Assembly (NCBI GenBank): GCA_013335235.1
Contig: JAAXVZ010000023.1
Coordinates: 3,181 to 10,378 of the forward strand
DNA from: Nanobdellota archaeon
GTDB lineage: Archaea; Nanobdellota; Nanobdellia; Woesearchaeales; GW2011-AR15
Length of the DNA stretch: 7,198 nucleotides
Direction: 5' to 3'
A program made the translations under genes and the position numbers. The notes beneath the pieces were generated by a model. The model saw nothing but the letters and a program-made list of their open reading frames with translations. It had not been told where the DNA came from and did no database searches. Position 1 is the stretch's first letter. Each line of letters starts with the position of its first letter. Positions 6,301 through 7,198 of this stretch are shown one piece after another.

Positions 6301-7106
6301 CTATTGTTTCAGCCAGCAGACACGCCCAGACAGTGGAAGTGCAGGGAAACATGTCAGAGAGCATCCTCTACGGAGATTCATATATTGAACTTGACTATTC
6401 TCCTTATCAGGAACCGGCCAGCTTTGGAGAGATTTCTATAATCCAGGAGGTAAAAAATTTTGATAATTGCACTTTCATGGTAGATATCCCTCCAGGCATC
6501 AGGATAATAGATGCAAAGCTCACCTCCTATTCAGGCGAACACTGGACAGATCTTCTCGTTGTGAACAATAATAATGTATATAATCTGTCTTCCTTTTCCC
6601 AGGACTATACGAGCATGGGAGATCCTTTTGTAATAAATCTCCTTAGCACAACTCTCACTAACGGTAACAATACCTTTTTCCTGAATACAGGGGACTCTCC
6701 TGACAACTCCAGTTTCTGTTCGTATAATAATTCTTTTATCTATACGGCACTTGTCCAGAGCTCTGTTACATACAGTGACATACTGGAGAGGGCAGAAGGC
6801 TGCACATGGTTTATTGAGTTTGATGATGGTATGAATTCTTCGGTTGCAGTCCCTAAGGAATACTCAGGAACCAAGACCTGTTATTACAGGAACGATATAA
6901 TTACTGGCGGCATAGACACATATTATGATCCTGAAGACACATATGATGATGCGATGTACAAGCTTCTTGACAATCTCGATTTTGACAATGACGGCAGGAT
7001 ATTTGTAAATATCCAGGAGAGCAACCTGATCGTCGGCGCAATCTCTGTCGGCAAGGTACCGTATCCCTGGGGACCGGCAATTGCAGAGGTGAGGGTATGG
7101 CGCTAG
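3300..7106 (+). CDS. Giant pilin-like surface protein with a vWA domain split by nested beta-sandwich modules; probable adhesin
   Basis: Protein of 1268 residues (numbered from ATG 3300). MKKAFFFTID and a hydrophobic helix to about residue 27 form a pilin-like N-terminus. Residues 28-385 are an unrecognised, sequon-rich ectodomain. A vWA domain spans about 389-1003: DVSGS MIDAS at 395-399, the probable MIDAS Thr at T487 (GAT, 485-487) and the third-motif Asp D912 (VMTDG). It ends with ITVYAVGY, a Cys at 977 and a terminal helix. The vWA is interrupted at about 506-901. The insert starts like a galactose-binding-like module (W516-K-Y, W536, W547, LG at 554-555). It resumes with YYFRKNF (812-818), SIYLNG (840-845), GSNVIAAEL (875-883) and FDLELIGL (892-899). 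Between lies another beta-sandwich (about 616-805) ending WRFDDIQLAI. The C-terminal region (1004-1268) is beta-rich with an EF-hand-like DFDNDG loop at 1227-1232. Roughly 40 N-glycosylation sequons suggest a cell-surface location. Adhesion, perhaps cation- and carbohydrate-dependent, is inferred; no catalytic motif was recognised. Confidence 0.88.
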   Translation: MKKAFFFTIDALFAAILIILAIILATKFSISGVNHPQVYYYSSDIASCLSNIKVMELNDTYIKSQIVSGVIVNPDNSIIEQIGEFYVLNRSGDAENLSMIASGIIPDKFGMEILINGEKTLTSAKSPGSELVSSRRLISGIERYKPVRGATSKVFLEGIQRKMYSSYVYFGGFVGQGNVSGFIDDIPQQANLTGMSLELDSGADFYLSINNAGCNGLFPGGNESMVADFWDISSCNSSIIPGAKNNFTVTFPGNIRDSYIGGGSIKVDYYTDELRKNFSQTKSVEYMPDIRGLVNLYSSFFVPGQLQNITLYLHYNINTMNATNNTFYVTIANTTIFRDGNLSGEKTKILTTSNITTYLPLSSLDQATVPIRIGFENVTFGYIYEGNADVSLITDVSGSMLDQMGSDSGGTSRTCDDPNFNLSTTSRISVAKCMDRQFVTDILNISGNQVGLISFSSNTYTAQSVSPTTDFVILNSTITNYTASGATCTCCGINSARMMLTTGIANITLIGKNSNWKYNNYSLDSVPGPDPSGNEWYESEYSNETQWHNGTAILGSTNGYTYYPAVNKEIGSNLTGTPQYANLWEYFPGDVQGAPNDFTSAQLNSTGNTYGIGGADDGWDWDTQNGAGPFGNDDDIDYAGISGGRLELDSGTGSPVRNRCTNNDCTGAYGILINITQTLYDALDARGTATITFWYQWHEENSNPFEDPDEAWVKARWTSPTSGAHYLGTNADGYNTWSEHDGADNTADIIAVENPDVDNSGTFSQDISAWIEGPGMYYLEIGGKLRANDNAEWGYWRFDDIQLAITNATNAYYFRKNFTIDDLSLVQRGVLNVLSDERTSIYLNGILVDTDSSDHQAKYWNRHGIIIPGELFVLGSNVIAAELVNSNASAKFDLELIGLNDSRDKAMMVMTDGMATYYCSDFYDSTGSGTSGTSDSIDLEWAINSSCFAREKYGITVYAVGYSDNPDEETLQSIAECGGGIYRKSSNTSALKEFYQDVASSIVSASRHAQTVEVQGNMSESILYGDSYIELDYSPYQEPASFGEISIIQEVKNFDNCTFMVDIPPGIRIIDAKLTSYSGEHWTDLLVVNNNNVYNLSSFSQDYTSMGDPFVINLLSTTLTNGNNTFFLNTGDSPDNSSFCSYNNSFIYTALVQSSVTYSDILERAEGCTWFIEFDDGMNSSVAVPKEYSGTKTCYYRNDIITGGIDTYYDPEDTYDDAMYKLLDNLDFDNDGRIFVNIQESNLIVGAISVGKVPYPWGPAIAEVRVWR
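3311..3320 (+). other. Ten-T homopolymer inside the start of the large vWA gene
   Basis: T10 encodes the third base of an Ala codon and three Phe codons, 11 bases after the start at 3300. It is an uninterrupted archaeal terminator-like and slippage-prone tract inside an operon. A T9 (7117-7125) lies at the equivalent point of the next gene. Confidence 0.7.
6081..6098 (+). repeat. Two tandem copies of AGCGGGACC within the vWA gene
   Basis: The nine-base unit occurs twice in a row and codes for Ser-Gly-Thr repeats in a loop shortly after the third MIDAS motif (D912). It is a short in-frame duplication that could vary in copy number and lengthen the loop. It is too small to call a functional repeat array. 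Confidence 0.6.
7086..7092 (+). promoter_or_regulatory. Strong Shine-Dalgarno for the last gene
   Basis: GAGGTGA matches the archaeal 16S anti-Shine-Dalgarno well and lies four bases before the ATG at 7097. It is the best ribosome binding site in the window and supports a real gene running off the end, although that gene starts 10 bases before the previous stop is complete. Confidence 0.7.
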
Positions 7107-7198
7107 GCAAAAAATCTTTTTTTTTCACATTCGTTGCGCTTTTTTTTGTAGTGCTTATCCTACTGATGGCAAGTTACAACATGAGCTATAGGTATAGG
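7097..7198 (+). CDS. Start of a further pilin-like membrane protein, 3' end cut by the window
   Basis: Only 34 codons are visible. MALGKKSFFFTF is followed by a hydrophobic stretch VALFFVVLILLM and then ASYNMSYRYR, giving a basic leader, a membrane helix and the start of an ectodomain with an NMS sequon. The pattern KKSFFFTFVALFF aligns without gaps to KKAFFFTIDALFA of the preceding vWA protein, so the two N-termini are probably related, but here the acidic residue is replaced by Val. The open frame, the strong GAGGTGA ribosome binding site and the 10-base overlap with the upstream gene support it as the fifth operon gene. Its length and product beyond the N-terminus cannot be known from this window. 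Confidence 0.75.
   Translation, partial: MALGKKSFFFTFVALFFVVLILLMASYNMSYRYR

Noticed and set aside
1..7198. CRISPR array, tRNA, rRNA, insertion sequence or integrase
   Set aside because: No direct-repeat array, cloverleaf, rRNA-like stretch, transposase motif or long terminal inverted repeats were seen; the window is almost fully coding.

Overview
The window looks archaeal. It has type III (class III) prepilin signal peptides of the KGQxSxEF / KAQxSxEF kind, TATA boxes about 26 bases upstream of ATG codons (leaderless layout), oligo-T termination signals, tightly overlapping genes, many AUA isoleucine codons and many N-x-S/T sequons on predicted surface proteins. Base composition is moderately AT-rich. 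The style resembles DPANN or related uncultivated archaea such as Woesearchaeota/Pacearchaeota, but no marker gene here fixes the lineage.

Layout. Bases 3-758 hold the 3' part of an MscS-type mechanosensitive channel gene, followed by oligo-T tracts. Bases 839-1423 encode a membrane protein anchored at both ends, whose extracytoplasmic middle faintly resembles an SCP2-like fold. It converges, with an 8-base overlap, on a minus-strand gene (1416-1910) for an acidic, Lys/Glu-rich, probably cytoplasmic protein. That gene is divergent from a plus-strand operon, with two TATA boxes back to back in a gap of about 90 bases. The operon (2002 to beyond the window end) has two canonical class III pilin-like proteins, a third pilin-like protein with a variant signal, a 1268-residue surface protein, and the start of one more protein with a related N-terminus. 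Every junction in the operon overlaps (4, 29, 4 and 10 bases), so one co-transcribed, translationally coupled unit is likely.

The centre of interest is the 1268-residue protein. Its pilin-like N-terminus is followed by a large ectodomain containing a von Willebrand factor A (vWA) domain with a DxSGS MIDAS motif. The vWA domain is interrupted by about 395 residues. That insert looks like a galactose-binding-like beta-sandwich which is itself interrupted by a second beta-sandwich ending in a FDDIQL-type strand, giving a three-level nested arrangement. By analogy with modular minor pilins and tip adhesins in bacteria, I infer that the operon builds a type IV pilus-like surface filament or short pseudopilus carrying a large glycosylated adhesin. 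No ATPase, platform protein or prepilin peptidase gene lies in the window, so the assembly machinery must be elsewhere.
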